Below, one piece after another: positions 35,645 to 44,756 of a stretch of 58,593 bases of DNA. This stretch comes from an uncultured Clostridia bacterium (lineage in GTDB: Bacteria; Bacillota; Clostridia; Christensenellales; UBA1750). The notes under the pieces are model-generated. The model saw nothing but the letters and a program-made list of their open reading frames with translations. It was not told where the DNA came from and did not search any database. Numbering within the stretch: the stretch's first letter is position 1; each line of letters opens with the position of its first letter. The translations under genes and the position numbers were made by a program. The stretch lies in NCBI GenBank assembly GCA_904393115.1, contig CAJFMX010000015.1:1-58593 (forward strand). The letters run 5' to 3'.

Positions 35645-37006
35645 TTACAGGGGCGCGGAGATGGCCTCCAGGTAGCCGTTGTCCGCAAAGGGGACGATGC
35701 GGGGATTCTCCTCGCCCGCGCGGGCCATCTCCCGCCGCAGCAGGGCGCGCAGGTGCGCGCGCAGCGGCGCGAGGTCCGGGCGCGCGACGAGGTTGCGCTT
35801 CTGCGCCGGATCGTTCTCGTTGTCGTAGAGGAAGACCTCCATGTACTCCTGGGCGCCGGGGTCCTTCCAGCCGTCCTTGCCCACCGCGCCGACCTCGTAG
35901 GTCCAGCGGGGCGTGCGGATCGCGCGGCCGACGTGGCTCTCGCTGATCTGCAGAAAGGCCACGTCCTCCCAGGGGCCGCCGTCCGCGGCGGCGCGCAGGT
36001 CGCGCCCCTGCATCCCGGCGATGGGCGCAAGGCCCGCGCAGGCGAGCAGCGTGCGCGGCAGGTCCAGGAGCGAGACGACGCGCTCGCAGGCGCGCCCGCC
36101 CGAAAAGCCCGGCCCGGCGATGACCAGCGGGATGTGCGTGCAGCCGTCGTGGCAGGAGCGCTTGTACTCCTTGTTGCGCGTGCAGAAGTGGCTGCCGTGG
36201 TCCGAGGCGAAGACCACGACCGTGTTCTCCAGTTCGCCCGTGCGCTCGAGCTCGTCCAGCAGGCGGCCGAGGTTCTCGTCGCAGGCGCTGCACGCACCCA
36301 GGTAGTCGGGGTAGTTCTCGCGCCAGTTTCCGCCCGTGCCCGCAAGGTCCGGCGGCACGTCGTAGCCGGCAAAGCGCTCCCGCGAGCCCTCGGGGCCCTC
36401 GTAGCGGTGGTGGTTGTTCTGGTGGTGCGGCTCGATGTGCGAGAGGAAGAGGAAGAAGGGCTGCGCCCTGTCGCGGGGGCCGCGCAGGTACTCCAGCGCC
36501 GCGTCCGTCACGCCGTCCGCGCGGTATTTGCGGAACTCGTACCGGCTGCCGTCCGCGCGGAACATGTGCCCGCCGTAGCCGTCGGAGGTGAACTCCAGCA
36601 CGTCGCTGGCGACCCAGTAGTCGCGCCAGCCGCCGCGGCGCTCCGGGGGGATGGGCGCGGTCTGGAAGTCGTCCACGCCGTCGGTGGAGGCCAGATGCCA
36701 CTTGCCGACATAGGCCGTCGCATAGCCGCCGCGGTGGAAGGCCTCCGCGAGCGTGGGCACGTCCGGGGGCAGCGCGATGCCGTTGACAAAGCATCCCGTC
36801 TGCGTGGGATAGAGGCCCGTCTGCAGGGCGGAGCGGGCCGGGCCGCAGACCGGCTGGCAGGTAAAGGCCCGGTCGAACCGCACGCCGCGCGCCGCCAGCT
36901 CGTCCAGCCGGGGCGTGACGGGGAGCCTCTGGCCGTAGCAGCCGCAGGTATCCCAGCGCTGCTGGTCCGTGAAGTAGAACAGGATGTTGGGTCTTTGCAT
37001 TTTCAT
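35645..37006 (-). CDS. Sulfatase (formylglycine-dependent, arylsulfatase family)
   Basis: 453-residue hydrolase of the alkaline-phosphatase superfamily. The formylglycine motif is CGPAR with C54 as the residue to be converted; N-terminal metal-binding residues lie in ILFYFTDQQRWDT, and a late metal motif is VVFASDHGSHF. The protein has no signal peptide, so it is probably cytoplasmic and would need an anaerobic sulfatase-maturating enzyme encoded elsewhere. Substrates of the family are sulfated sugars, mucin or steroid sulfates; phosphonate hydrolases share the fold. It is placed between ribF and rpsO, which are neighbours in many relatives. Confidence 0.88.
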   Translation of the reverse strand: MKMQRPNILFYFTDQQRWDTCGCYGQRLPVTPRLDELAARGVRFDRAFTCQPVCGPARSALQTGLYPTQTGCFVNGIALPPDVPTLAEAFHRGGYATAYVGKWHLASTDGVDDFQTAPIPPERRGGWRDYWVASDVLEFTSDGYGGHMFRADGSRYEFRKYRADGVTDAALEYLRGPRDRAQPFFLFLSHIEPHHQNNHHRYEGPEGSRERFAGYDVPPDLAGTGGNWRENYPDYLGACSACDENLGRLLDELERTGELENTVVVFASDHGSHFCTRNKEYKRSCHDGCTHIPLVIAGPGFSGGRACERVVSLLDLPRTLLACAGLAPIAGMQGRDLRAAADGGPWEDVAFLQISESHVGRAIRTPRWTYEVGAVGKDGWKDPGAQEYMEVFLYDNENDPAQKRNLVARPDLAPLRAHLRALLRREMARAGEENPRIVPFADNGYLEAISAPL

Positions 37007-37090
37007 CGCTCCCTTCTGCGCATGGTGTGCAGAAGAGCTTCCAGGTCAAAGCGCCAAAATCCTCCCGGCTCCCGGATTTTTTTGGGCAAA

Positions 37091-37125
37091 GGGGCCCCGG
37101 CGGGAGTGGTTCCGGCCGGGGCCCC
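37091..37125 (-). terminator. Terminator of the rimP-ribF operon
   Basis: 11-bp GC stem GGGGCCCCGGC (37091-37101) with GCCGGGGCCCC (37115-37125), minus-strand TTT after it. It lies 7 nt after the ribF stop. The rest of the 37007-37131 gap shows no firm promoter for the sulfatase. Confidence 0.75.
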
Positions 37126-37131
37126 GCCGCG

Positions 37132-38031
37132 TCAGAACTGCGCGGCCTTTTCGACGTCGCGGGCGATCTGCTTGGAGAGCGCCTCGATGGAGTCAAACTT
37201 CTTTTCGTCGCGGATGCGCGCCACAAAGCTGACGCGCGCCGCCTCGCCGTAGAGATCGCCGGAGAAGTCCAGCAGGTACGCCTCCAGCGTCGGGCGGTCG
37301 CTGCCCACGGTGGGCTTAACGCCCAGGTTGAACATGGCCCGGCAGCGCGCGCCCTCGATGTGGACATAGCCGAAGTACACGCCGTACTTGGGCAGGAGCT
37401 TGCCCTTGGGCAGGGCCACGTTGACCGTGGGGAAGCCCATCCGATGCCCGATGCGCCGGCCGTGGACGATGGGGCCGCCGATGGAGTAGGCCCGCCCCAG
37501 CAGCGCCGCCGCGCGGCGGACATCCCCCGCCGCAAGCAGGCTGCGGATCGCCGTGGAGGAGACGTCCATGCCCGAAACGCGCACCTTGGGCACGACGTGC
37601 AGCACAAAGCCGAGCGCCTTGGAGAGGCGGTCCAGCAGGTCCACGTCCCCCGCGCCGCCCGCGCCGAAGGTGTAGTTCTCCCCCACGACGACGTGCCGCG
37701 CGCGGTACTTCTCCACGAGCAGGCGCGCAAAGTCCTCGGCGGGCAGGGCCGCAAAGTCCCGCGTGAAGGGGAGCAGCGCCATCTCCTCCAGGCCGCTGCG
37801 CGCGGCGAGCAGCGCCTTCTCCGCGGGCAGGGTGAGCAGCGGCGGCGCCCCCGCGCCGACCACCGAGAGCGGGTGCTGCAAAAAGGAGAGGGCGCAGGGC
37901 GTCATGCCCTCGCACAGCGCAATGGTCTGCGCCACCTCCAGAACCGTCTGGTGCCCCAGGTGCACGCCGTCGAACGTGCCCAGCGCGACGGCCGCGTCCG
38001 TTCCGCCCGCCCTGCGCGTATAGCATTTCAT
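37132..38031 (-). CDS. ribF: Bifunctional riboflavin kinase/FAD synthetase
   Basis: 299-residue enzyme making FMN and FAD. The N-terminal nucleotidyltransferase domain opens with ALGTFDGVHLGHQTVL and contains HVVVGENYTFG; the C-terminal flavokinase domain has GRRIGHRMGFPTVNVAL and ARCRAMFNLGVKPTV. It is the last gene of the rimP-nusA-infB operon, downstream of truB, as in most Bacillota. Confidence 0.95.
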   Translation of the reverse strand: MKCYTRRAGGTDAAVALGTFDGVHLGHQTVLEVAQTIALCEGMTPCALSFLQHPLSVVGAGAPPLLTLPAEKALLAARSGLEEMALLPFTRDFAALPAEDFARLLVEKYRARHVVVGENYTFGAGGAGDVDLLDRLSKALGFVLHVVPKVRVSGMDVSSTAIRSLLAAGDVRRAAALLGRAYSIGGPIVHGRRIGHRMGFPTVNVALPKGKLLPKYGVYFGYVHIEGARCRAMFNLGVKPTVGSDRPTLEAYLLDFSGDLYGEAARVSFVARIRDEKKFDSIEALSKQIARDVEKAAQF

Positions 38032-38058
38032 CCCGTATGTTCCGTCCTCTCTTGTCGT

Positions 38059-38949
38059 CTATTGGGGGGAGCCTCCGTGCAGGAGCATGCAGCGGAAGCG
38101 GATGCGTCCCTCCTGCGCCTGGCCGATGCCCGCAAACGCCTGCCCGAGGTAGATCCGCGCCACCGTGCCCTCCTGCAGGGGGCGCTTCCAGTGCTCCATG
38201 CGGATGGGGTTGCCGTTGCGCACCGCGCGCTCCAGCGTCTCGCCCAGGCGCACGGCGGGAAGGTGCTGCAGCGGCGCGTCCAGCGGCATCAGGTGCGCGT
38301 CCGGCGCGCCTGCGAGGAATTCCTCCGGGGTGACCGCATCCTCGATGCCGAAGACCCCGCTGCGCACGCGCAGCAGGAAGGCCATGTGCGCGCAGGTGCC
38401 CAGCGCCCGGCCGATGTCGTGGCAGAGCGTGCGGATATAGGTGCCGCGGCCGCAGCGCACGTCGAGCAGGAAGCGGTTCTCCCCGCTCTGGCCGGCGAGG
38501 TCCAGGCCGTAGATCTGCACCCTGCGGCTGGGGGCCTCCAGCGCCTCGCCTGCGCGCGCCGCCTCGTAGAGCTTGCGCCCGCCGACCTTGATGGCGGAAT
38601 AGGCGGGCGGAACCTGCTCGATCTCCCCGACAAAGCGCGGCAGGACCGCGCGCAGGTCCTCCATCCGGACGCCCGGGCCGCGCGCGACGACGCGCCCGGT
38701 GGCATCCTGCGTATCGGTGGCCTGGCCGATGGCGATCTCCGCGCGGTAGGTCTTTTCCTTCTCGGTCACGTAGTCAAAGAGCCGCGCCGCGCTGCCGACC
38801 CCGATGGGGAGCACGCCCGCGGCCTCGGGGTCGAGGGTCCCCATGTGCCCGACCTTCGTGCCGCGCGCAAAGGCGCGGCGCACCAGCACCACGGCGTCGG
38901 AGGAGGTCATGCCCGGGGGCTTGAGCAGGTTCAAAAACCCATCCGTCAT
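38059..38949 (-). CDS. truB: tRNA pseudouridine-55 synthase TruB
   Basis: 296 residues. The N-terminal GFLNLLKPPGMTSSDAVVLV and KVGHMGTLDPEAAGVLPIGV contain the catalytic aspartate (GTLDP). VRCGRGTYIRTLCHDIG is the second hallmark. The ATG overlaps the nrnA stop by 4 nt. Confidence 0.96.
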   Translation of the reverse strand: MTDGFLNLLKPPGMTSSDAVVLVRRAFARGTKVGHMGTLDPEAAGVLPIGVGSAARLFDYVTEKEKTYRAEIAIGQATDTQDATGRVVARGPGVRMEDLRAVLPRFVGEIEQVPPAYSAIKVGGRKLYEAARAGEALEAPSRRVQIYGLDLAGQSGENRFLLDVRCGRGTYIRTLCHDIGRALGTCAHMAFLLRVRSGVFGIEDAVTPEEFLAGAPDAHLMPLDAPLQHLPAVRLGETLERAVRNGNPIRMEHWKRPLQEGTVARIYLGQAFAGIGQAQEGRIRFRCMLLHGGSPQ

Positions 38950-39896
38950 GAGACGATCTCCTCCAATGCCCGGGCGATGCGCTCGCGGGCCTCCTCCAGC
39001 GCCGCGCCTTCAAAGCTGCACCCGGCCGCGCGGATGTGCCCGCCGCCGCCGAACCGCGAGGCCACCGCGGAGACGTCCAGCGGCTCCTTGGCGCGCAGGG
39101 AGCACTTGATGAGCCCTTCCCGCTCGGTGAGCAGGGCCGCGGCCTGCACGCCCTCGATCTCCAGGCCCAGGTTGACGATGCCCTCGGCGTCCTCGCGCGT
39201 GGCGTTGAGCTCGGCAAAGTCGCTCTGGCGGGCGCACAGGAGCGCGATCTTTCCCCCGCAGCGCATCTCCAAGCCGTTGAGCACGCGGCCCATCATGCGC
39301 ACGTGGCCCAGGGTGCTCGTGCGGTAGAGGCGCTCGGTGATGGCGCTCACGCGCGCGCCGCGGTCCACGCACGCGCCGGCCGCGCGGAAGGTGTCGCCCG
39401 TCACGCTGTCGAAGCTGAAGTTTCCCGTGTCCGTGGACATCCCGGCGCAAAGGCACATGGCGGCCGGCTGCGGGATCTCCCAGCCGAAGTACGCGCAGAG
39501 CTCCGCGACGATCTGCGCCGTGGCCGCGGCCTCCGGGCGCAGGACGTACACGGGCGCAAAGGGCGCGGTGGTGCGGTGGTGGTCGATCATGGCGCGGCTG
39601 CGCGCCGCGGCAAAGACCCGGGCTGCCTCGCCCATGCGCGCCTCGTCCGAGACGTCCACGGCAAGGGCCAGGTCATAGACCTCGCCGTCCGGCCGGCGCA
39701 CCGCGTCCAGCCCCTCCAGGAAGAGATAGCGCTCGGGCACCTCGTCCTGGTCGTAGACCACGGCGCGCTTGCCCTGGGCCTCCAAAATGTAGCGCAGGGC
39801 CACGGCGGAGCCGAGCGTGTCCATGTCCGGGGACAGGTGGCACACGAGCGCCACGCTCTGCGCGCCCTCCAGCGCCGCTTTGAGTCGTGCGATCAT
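38946..39896 (-). CDS. nrnA: DHH-family nanoRNase/pAp phosphatase
   Basis: 316-residue phosphoesterase degrading short oligoribonucleotides and 3'-phosphoadenosine 5'-phosphate. Motifs are HLSPDMDTLGS, ALAVDVSD, the DHH motif in AMIDHH, and the C-terminal DHHA1 motif GGGGHIRAAG. It sits between rbfA and truB, the usual place for NrnA in Bacillota, and overlaps both neighbours by 4 nt. Confidence 0.93.
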   Translation of the reverse strand: MIARLKAALEGAQSVALVCHLSPDMDTLGSAVALRYILEAQGKRAVVYDQDEVPERYLFLEGLDAVRRPDGEVYDLALAVDVSDEARMGEAARVFAAARSRAMIDHHRTTAPFAPVYVLRPEAAATAQIVAELCAYFGWEIPQPAAMCLCAGMSTDTGNFSFDSVTGDTFRAAGACVDRGARVSAITERLYRTSTLGHVRMMGRVLNGLEMRCGGKIALLCARQSDFAELNATREDAEGIVNLGLEIEGVQAAALLTEREGLIKCSLRAKEPLDVSAVASRFGGGGHIRAAGCSFEGAALEEARERIARALEEIVS

Positions 39897-40273
39897 GATT
39901 CCTCTTCTCCGCCCTTCTTTTCCTCGGTCGCGATCTCGCGCAGCAGCGACGAGATGTGTACGCTGTAGGCAATGGAGTCGTCGAACACAAACGTCAGCTC
40001 CGGAATCGCGCGCAGGATGACCTCCTGCCCGAGCGCGTGCCGGATGAAGCCCGAGGCGCTGCGCAGGGCCTTGAGCATGTCCTTCTTCTCCTGCTCGCTC
40101 TGGACCATGGCGCTGATGGAGACCTTGGCGTACTTGAGGTCGCGCGTCAACTCCACATTCGTGATGGAAAACATCTCGGGGATGCGGGGGTCCTTGACCT
40201 GGTTGCGCAGGACGCTGTCCAGCCCGCGCCGGAGCTCCTCGGCCTGCCGATCCACTCTGTCAAATCCTGGCAT
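39893..40273 (-). CDS. rbfA: 30S ribosome-binding factor A
   Basis: 126-residue KH-like factor for 16S rRNA 5'-end maturation. FDRVDRQAEELRRGLDSVL, MFSITNVELTRDLKYAKVSI and FIRHALGQEVILRAIPELTF are characteristic. The ATG at 40273 follows AAGGAG. It lies downstream of infB, separated by two hairpins. Confidence 0.95.
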   Translation of the reverse strand: MPGFDRVDRQAEELRRGLDSVLRNQVKDPRIPEMFSITNVELTRDLKYAKVSISAMVQSEQEKKDMLKALRSASGFIRHALGQEVILRAIPELTFVFDDSIAYSVHISSLLREIATEEKKGGEEES

Positions 40274-40287
40274 ATCTTTCTCCTTCT

Positions 40288-40335
40288 TTGGGACAAGTCC
40301 CAAACGGCGGCAGGCGACAGAGGTCGCCTGCCGCC
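40288..40335 (-). other. Two hairpins in the infB-rbfA gap
   Basis: A 12-bp perfect stem (40306-40317 with 40324-40335) and a 7-bp perfect stem (40288-40294 with 40297-40303) lie directly upstream of the rbfA ribosome binding site. The lack of a minus-strand T-run argues against strong termination; processing or translational modulation of rbfA is possible. Confidence 0.45.
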
Positions 40336-40352
40336 GCGAGACGGTTGTTTTT

Positions 40353-43130
40353 TTATTCCACTTCCTCCATGACGAAGCACTCGATGACGTCCTGCTCCTT
40401 CATGTCGTTGTAACCCTCCAGGCCGATGCCGCACTCGTAGCCGGCCGCGACCTCGCGCGCGTCGTCCTTGAAGCGCTTGAGGGAGTCGAGGTTGCCCTCG
40501 AAGACGACCACGTTGTCGCGCAGCAGGCGGACCTTGCCGTTGCGCCGCATGAGGCCCTCGGTGACCATGCAGCCGGCGATGGTGCCCACGCCCGAGACGC
40601 GGAAGGTCTGGCGCACCTCTGCGCGGCCGAGGATGACCTCCTTGAACTTGGGGGCGAGCATGCCCTTCATGGCGGCCTTGACCTCGTCGATGGCGTCGTA
40701 GATGATGCGGTAGAGGCGCACGTCCACGCCCTCGCGCTCGGCCAGCGTGCGGGCCTTGGCGTCCGGGCGGACGTTGAAGCCGACGACGATGGCGTTGGAG
40801 GAGGCCGCAAGCGAGATGTCGCTCTCGTTGATGGCGCCGACGCCGCCGTGGATGCAGCGCACGCGCACCTCGTCGTTGGAGAGCTTCTCCAGCGAAGAGC
40901 GCACCGCCTCGACCGAGCCCTGGACGTCCGCCTTGACGATGAGGTTGAGGTCCTTGATCTCGCCCTCCTGCATCTGGCTGAAGAGGTCGTCCAGCGTGGT
41001 CTTCTGCAGGGACTTGAGCTGGGAGTCCTTGATCTTGTCGCGGCGCTCCTCGGCGACCTGGCGGGCGAGCCTCTCGTCCGGGGTCACGTGGAGGATGTCG
41101 CCCGCGTCGGGCACGTCGTTAAAGCCGATGATCTCCACGGGCGTGGAGGGGCCGGCGTCCTGGATGCGCTCGCCCTTGTCGTTGACCATGGCGCGCACGC
41201 GGCCATAGGCCGTGCCCGCGACGATGTTGTCGCCGACGTGGATGGTGCCGCTCTGCACAAGCAGGGTGGCCACCGGGCCGCGGCCCTTGTCCAGGCGCGC
41301 CTCGATGATGGTGCCGCGCGCCGGGCGGTTGGGGTTGGCCTTGAGCTCCTTCATCTCGGCGGTGAGCAGGATCATCTCCAGCAGGTTGTCGATGCCCATC
41401 TCCGTCGCCGCGGAAACCGGGACGCAGATCACGTCGCCGCCCCAGTCCTCGGGGACGAGCTCGTGCTCGGTCAGCTCCTGCTTGACGCGGTCGGGGTTGG
41501 CGGTGGGCTTATCCATCTTGTTGATGGCCACGATGATGGGCACGCCCGCGGCCTTGGAGTGGTTGATGGCCTCGACCGTCTGGGGCATGATGCCGTCGTC
41601 CGCCGCAACGACCAGGACCACGATGTCCGTGCACTGGGCGCCGCGCATGCGCATGGCGGTGAAGGCCTCGTGGCCGGGCGTGTCGAGGAAGGTGATCTTC
41701 TGGTCATGGATCTCCGCGGTATAGGCGCCGATGTGCTGGGTGATGCCGCCGGCCTCGCTGGCGGTGACGTGGGTTCTGCGGATGCAGTCCAGAAGCGAGG
41801 TCTTGCCGTGGTCGACGTGGCCCATGATGGTGACGACCGGGGGCCGGGGCACGAGGTCCTCGGGGTTGTCCTCCTGGGACTCTTCCTCCTCCAGCGTCTC
41901 CTCGTAGGTCTTCTCCTTCTTCATCTCCAGCTCGATGCCGAATTCGCTGCAGACGAGCTGCGCCGTGTCGTAATCCAGCTCCTGGTTGATCGTCGCCATG
42001 ATGCCCAGCAGCAGGAGCTTCTTGATGATCTCGCCCGCGGGCTTGCCGATGCGCTCGGTCAGGTCCTTGACGGTGATCTTTTCGGCCGTCATGTAGGCCT
42101 TTTCGATCTTGACGGGCTCGGGGCGCGGCTGGCTGTTCTGCTGCTTCTTGGGCTTCTTGCTGCGGCGCCATTCGTCGTCCAGGCCGCCGGCGGCGCGGAC
42201 ACTCTCCTTCATGATCTGCTTCTTGGGCTTCTGCGCCTTCTTTTCCGGATCGTGCTGGCGCTGGTAATTGTTCTTGTTCGGGTCGTAGTTGCTTACGCGC
42301 TCCTTCTCCATGACGGGCACGAGCTCCGGCCCGCGGGAGCGGGCAAAGCCGCCCGCGCGCTGCTGGGGCGCGCGGCGCTGCTGCTGCGGCGCGTCGGCGT
42401 CCTTATCGCGGGGCGCAAAGGGCCGCGCGCCGTCGCGCTGGCCGTAGGGGCGGTTTCCGCCGCCCTGGCCGTAGGGGCGCTGCTGCCCGTCGCGCTGGCC
42501 ATAGGGGCGCTGCTGCCCGTCGCGCTGGCCGTAGGGACGGCCCTGTCCCTGGGCGCCCTGCTGCTGGCCCGCAAAGCGCGGGTTCTGGCGGTTGACCAGG
42601 GCGTTGGGGTCGTTGGGGTTGGGCACAAAGGGCCGCGGCGCATAGGGCTGGCGCGGTCCGCGCTGCTGCCCCTGCTGGGCGCGGGGGCCCGGGGCGCCCT
42701 GCTGCGGCCGGGGCTGCCGGGGCGCCTCCGCCGAGCGCTGGGGTTCGCCCCTTTGGGGTTCGCCCCTCTGGGGTTCGGGCTTGGGGGCCTCTGCGGCCGG
42801 GGTTTCGGCCGCCGGGCGCTGCGGGACCTGCTCGCCGGCCTCGCGCTTGGCGCGCTCGTGCTCGGCAAGGACCGCGGCGCGCAGCGCCTCCTCCTGGGCG
42901 TTGGCCGCGGCGATGCGGGCCTGCTCCTCCCGGATGCGCTCCTGCTCGGCGCGGACGCGCTCGGCCTCTTCCCGCTCCTTCTGCTCCTTGGCGGTGAGCT
43001 GCTCCTCCAGCTTGCGCAGCTCGGCGAGCGCATCCTGCGTGCCCTCGCGCGTGCCGGCGATCTTCTCGATGAGCTCCTTGGCGCCTGCGCCGAGGAGGCG
43101 CGCCGCGTCGGTCACTTTCATCTTCGTCAT
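40353..43130 (-). CDS. infB: Translation initiation factor IF-2
   Basis: About 925-residue GTPase placing initiator tRNA on the ribosome. An N-terminal IF2N-like helix ([20 protein letters not shown]) is followed by a long charged coiled region and an Arg/Gln/Pro/Gly low-complexity segment with repeated [10 protein letters not shown] units, a second IF2N domain, then the G domain: GHVDHGKTS (G1), DTPGHEAF (G3) and NKMDK (G4), and domains II-IV. The ATG at 43130 overlaps the ylxQ stop as ATGA; an ATG at 43121 has better spacing to GGAG and is equally possible. Confidence 0.96.
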   Translation of the reverse strand: MTKMKVTDAARLLGAGAKELIEKIAGTREGTQDALAELRKLEEQLTAKEQKEREEAERVRAEQERIREEQARIAAANAQEEALRAAVLAEHERAKREAGEQVPQRPAAETPAAEAPKPEPQRGEPQRGEPQRSAEAPRQPRPQQGAPGPRAQQGQQRGPRQPYAPRPFVPNPNDPNALVNRQNPRFAGQQQGAQGQGRPYGQRDGQQRPYGQRDGQQRPYGQGGGNRPYGQRDGARPFAPRDKDADAPQQQRRAPQQRAGGFARSRGPELVPVMEKERVSNYDPNKNNYQRQHDPEKKAQKPKKQIMKESVRAAGGLDDEWRRSKKPKKQQNSQPRPEPVKIEKAYMTAEKITVKDLTERIGKPAGEIIKKLLLLGIMATINQELDYDTAQLVCSEFGIELEMKKEKTYEETLEEEESQEDNPEDLVPRPPVVTIMGHVDHGKTSLLDCIRRTHVTASEAGGITQHIGAYTAEIHDQKITFLDTPGHEAFTAMRMRGAQCTDIVVLVVAADDGIMPQTVEAINHSKAAGVPIIVAINKMDKPTANPDRVKQELTEHELVPEDWGGDVICVPVSAATEMGIDNLLEMILLTAEMKELKANPNRPARGTIIEARLDKGRGPVATLLVQSGTIHVGDNIVAGTAYGRVRAMVNDKGERIQDAGPSTPVEIIGFNDVPDAGDILHVTPDERLARQVAEERRDKIKDSQLKSLQKTTLDDLFSQMQEGEIKDLNLIVKADVQGSVEAVRSSLEKLSNDEVRVRCIHGGVGAINESDISLAASSNAIVVGFNVRPDAKARTLAEREGVDVRLYRIIYDAIDEVKAAMKGMLAPKFKEVILGRAEVRQTFRVSGVGTIAGCMVTEGLMRRNGKVRLLRDNVVVFEGNLDSLKRFKDDAREVAAGYECGIGLEGYNDMKEQDVIECFVMEEVE
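42429..42540. repeat. 30-bp tandem repeats inside infB
   Basis: Two nearly identical 30-nt copies at 42471-42500 and 42501-42530, plus partial copies on both sides, encode the repeated [10 protein letters not shown] element in the disordered linker of IF-2. They are in-frame coding repeats. Confidence 0.8.
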
Positions 43131-43447
43131 TCTCCTTCTACACCCCCGTGTTCGTCGTTGATCCTGGCAATCGCCTTGGCAAAGCCCTCGTCGCACAGCG
43201 CGGCCATGGTCCTTCCGGGCTTGCCGATGCATGCGCCCAAATCCTGCACGTAAAGGAGCGGGAGTGCATACGCCGCGGCCAGTTTGTCCATAGTGCTCTT
43301 GGTGTTTGTGCTTGCCGTCTCCTCCGCGAGGAGAAGGGCTGCCTCGCCCTTCCTCGCCGCGGCGCGCACCGCGGTCTCCCCGGAGCGCACCTTGCCGGCC
43401 TTAGCCGACAGGGAGATCATGCCGCGCAGTTTCGTTTGCACGCGCAT
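43127..43447 (-). CDS. ylxQ: L7Ae-family ribosomal protein YlxQ
   Basis: 106-residue L7Ae/L30e-like RNA-binding protein. [20 protein letters not shown] and [20 protein letters not shown] are family features. The ATG at 43447 has AAGGAG four nt upstream and overlaps the ylxR gene by 47 nt; overlap on both sides shows tight packing of the nusA-infB operon. Confidence 0.87.
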   Translation of the reverse strand: MRVQTKLRGMISLSAKAGKVRSGETAVRAAARKGEAALLLAEETASTNTKSTMDKLAAAYALPLLYVQDLGACIGKPGRTMAALCDEGFAKAIARINDEHGGVEGE

Positions 43448-43703
43448 CCAACTCCTTTGCAAGCTGCTCGTAGACGGCAGGTTCGATCTGAGCCTCCAGC
43501 GTGCGCTCCAGGGTCTTGGCCTTGCGCGCCTTTTCCAGGCACGCGCTGGAGGGGCAGACGTATGCGCCCCGGCCTGCGGCCTTGCCCGTGCGGTCGAGCA
43601 TGACGCTGCCCTCGGGCGGGCGCACCACGCGGATGAGCTCCTTTTTGGGCTTCATCTCGCGGCATCCCACGCACATGCGCATGGGGATTTTCTTTTGCTT
43701 CAA
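43401..43703 (-). CDS. ylxR: YlxR-family RNA-binding protein (DUF448)
   Basis: 100-residue protein recognised by MRMCVGCREMKPKKELIRVV and GRGAYVCPSSACLEKARK. YlxR-type proteins bind RNA and may regulate transcription or RNase P. The start is a TTG at 43703, 6 nt after the nusA stop with GGGGGTG upstream; an in-frame ATG at 43682 is the alternative. Confidence 0.9.
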   Translation of the reverse strand: MKQKKIPMRMCVGCREMKPKKELIRVVRPPEGSVMLDRTGKAAGRGAYVCPSSACLEKARKAKTLERTLEAQIEPAVYEQLAKELDARANETARHDLPVG

Positions 43704-43709
43704 GTCGCG

Positions 43710-44756
43710 TTACACCCCCATGCTCTCTTCCATCTGGGACTGGGACTTGATGTCGATCTTCCACCCGGTCAGCTTTGCGGCAAGGCGCGCGTTCTGCCCC
43801 TCCTTGCCGATGGCCAGGGAGAGCTGGTTGTCCAGCACGACGACCTTGGCGGCCTTCTCGTGCTCGTTGACGAACACGCCCACGACCTTGGCCGGGGAAA
43901 GCGCCTGCGCGATGTACTCCGCCGGGTCGGAGGACCACTTGATGATGTCGATCTTCTCGCCGCGCAGCTCGTTTACGATGCTCTCGACGCGGGTGCCGCG
44001 CTGGCCCACGCACGCGCCGACCGGGTCGACCGCCGCATCCGAGGAATAGACCGCCATCTTCGTGCGGTATCCGGCCTCGCGCGCGATGGACTTGATCTGC
44101 ACAACGCCCGTCTGGATCTCGGGCACCTCCATCTCAAAGAGGCGCTTGACCAGGCCGGAGTGCGTGCGGGAGACCATGACCTGCGGCCCCTTCTGGGAGC
44201 GGCTGACCTCCATGACGTAGACCTTGATGCGGTCGCCGACGTGGAACTCCTCCTCCGGCATCTGCTGGGAGGGCTCGAGCACGCCTTCTGTGCGGTTGAG
44301 GTCCACATAGACCGTCTTCCCCTCCACGCGCAGGACGATGGCCGTCAGGATCTCGGCCTCCTTCTCGATGTATTCGTCGTAGATCACGCCGCGCTCCGCC
44401 TCGCGGATGCGCTGGACGATGACCTGCTTGGCCGCCTGGGCCGCGATGCGCCCGAAGTTGCGGGGCGTGACCTCCACCTCGACGATGTCGCCCAGCTGGT
44501 ACTTGTTGTCCACGGCCGGGTTGTCCGCGGCGATCTCCAGCTGCGGGTTCTCCACCTGCTCGACGACCTTCTTCTGCGCGTAGACCGCGACCTCGCCGGT
44601 GATGGCGTCCAGGGTCACGCGCGCGTTGGAGGCGGAGTCAAAGTTCTTCTTGTAGGCGGACATCAGCGCCTGCTCGATGGCCTCCAGCAGGACCTCCTTC
44701 TTGATTCTGCGGGTCTTGCACAGCTCGTTCAACGCCTCGACAAACTCTACATTCAT
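43710..44756 (-). CDS. nusA: Transcription termination/antitermination factor NusA
   Basis: 348-residue RNA polymerase factor. The N-terminal domain (FVEALNELCKTRRIKKEVLL) is followed by an S1 domain and two KH domains (GACVGQRGTRVESIVNELRG and NEHEKAAKVVVLDNQLSLAI with GKEGQNARLAAKLTGW). It lacks the C-terminal acidic repeats, as usual in Gram-positives. Its start overlaps rimP by 4 nt. Confidence 0.97.
   Translation of the reverse strand: MNVEFVEALNELCKTRRIKKEVLLEAIEQALMSAYKKNFDSASNARVTLDAITGEVAVYAQKKVVEQVENPQLEIAADNPAVDNKYQLGDIVEVEVTPRNFGRIAAQAAKQVIVQRIREAERGVIYDEYIEKEAEILTAIVLRVEGKTVYVDLNRTEGVLEPSQQMPEEEFHVGDRIKVYVMEVSRSQKGPQVMVSRTHSGLVKRLFEMEVPEIQTGVVQIKSIAREAGYRTKMAVYSSDAAVDPVGACVGQRGTRVESIVNELRGEKIDIIKWSSDPAEYIAQALSPAKVVGVFVNEHEKAAKVVVLDNQLSLAIGKEGQNARLAAKLTGWKIDIKSQSQMEESMGV

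Noticed and set aside
42429..42540. Regularly spaced 30-nt repeats suggestive of a CRISPR array
   Set aside because: The copies are contiguous without spacers, in frame, and encode an IF-2 linker.
39972..43253. Plus-strand open frame of 1093 codons opposite rbfA and infB
   Set aside because: Antisense to infB with repetitive Leu/Gly/Ala/Arg composition and no family resemblance.
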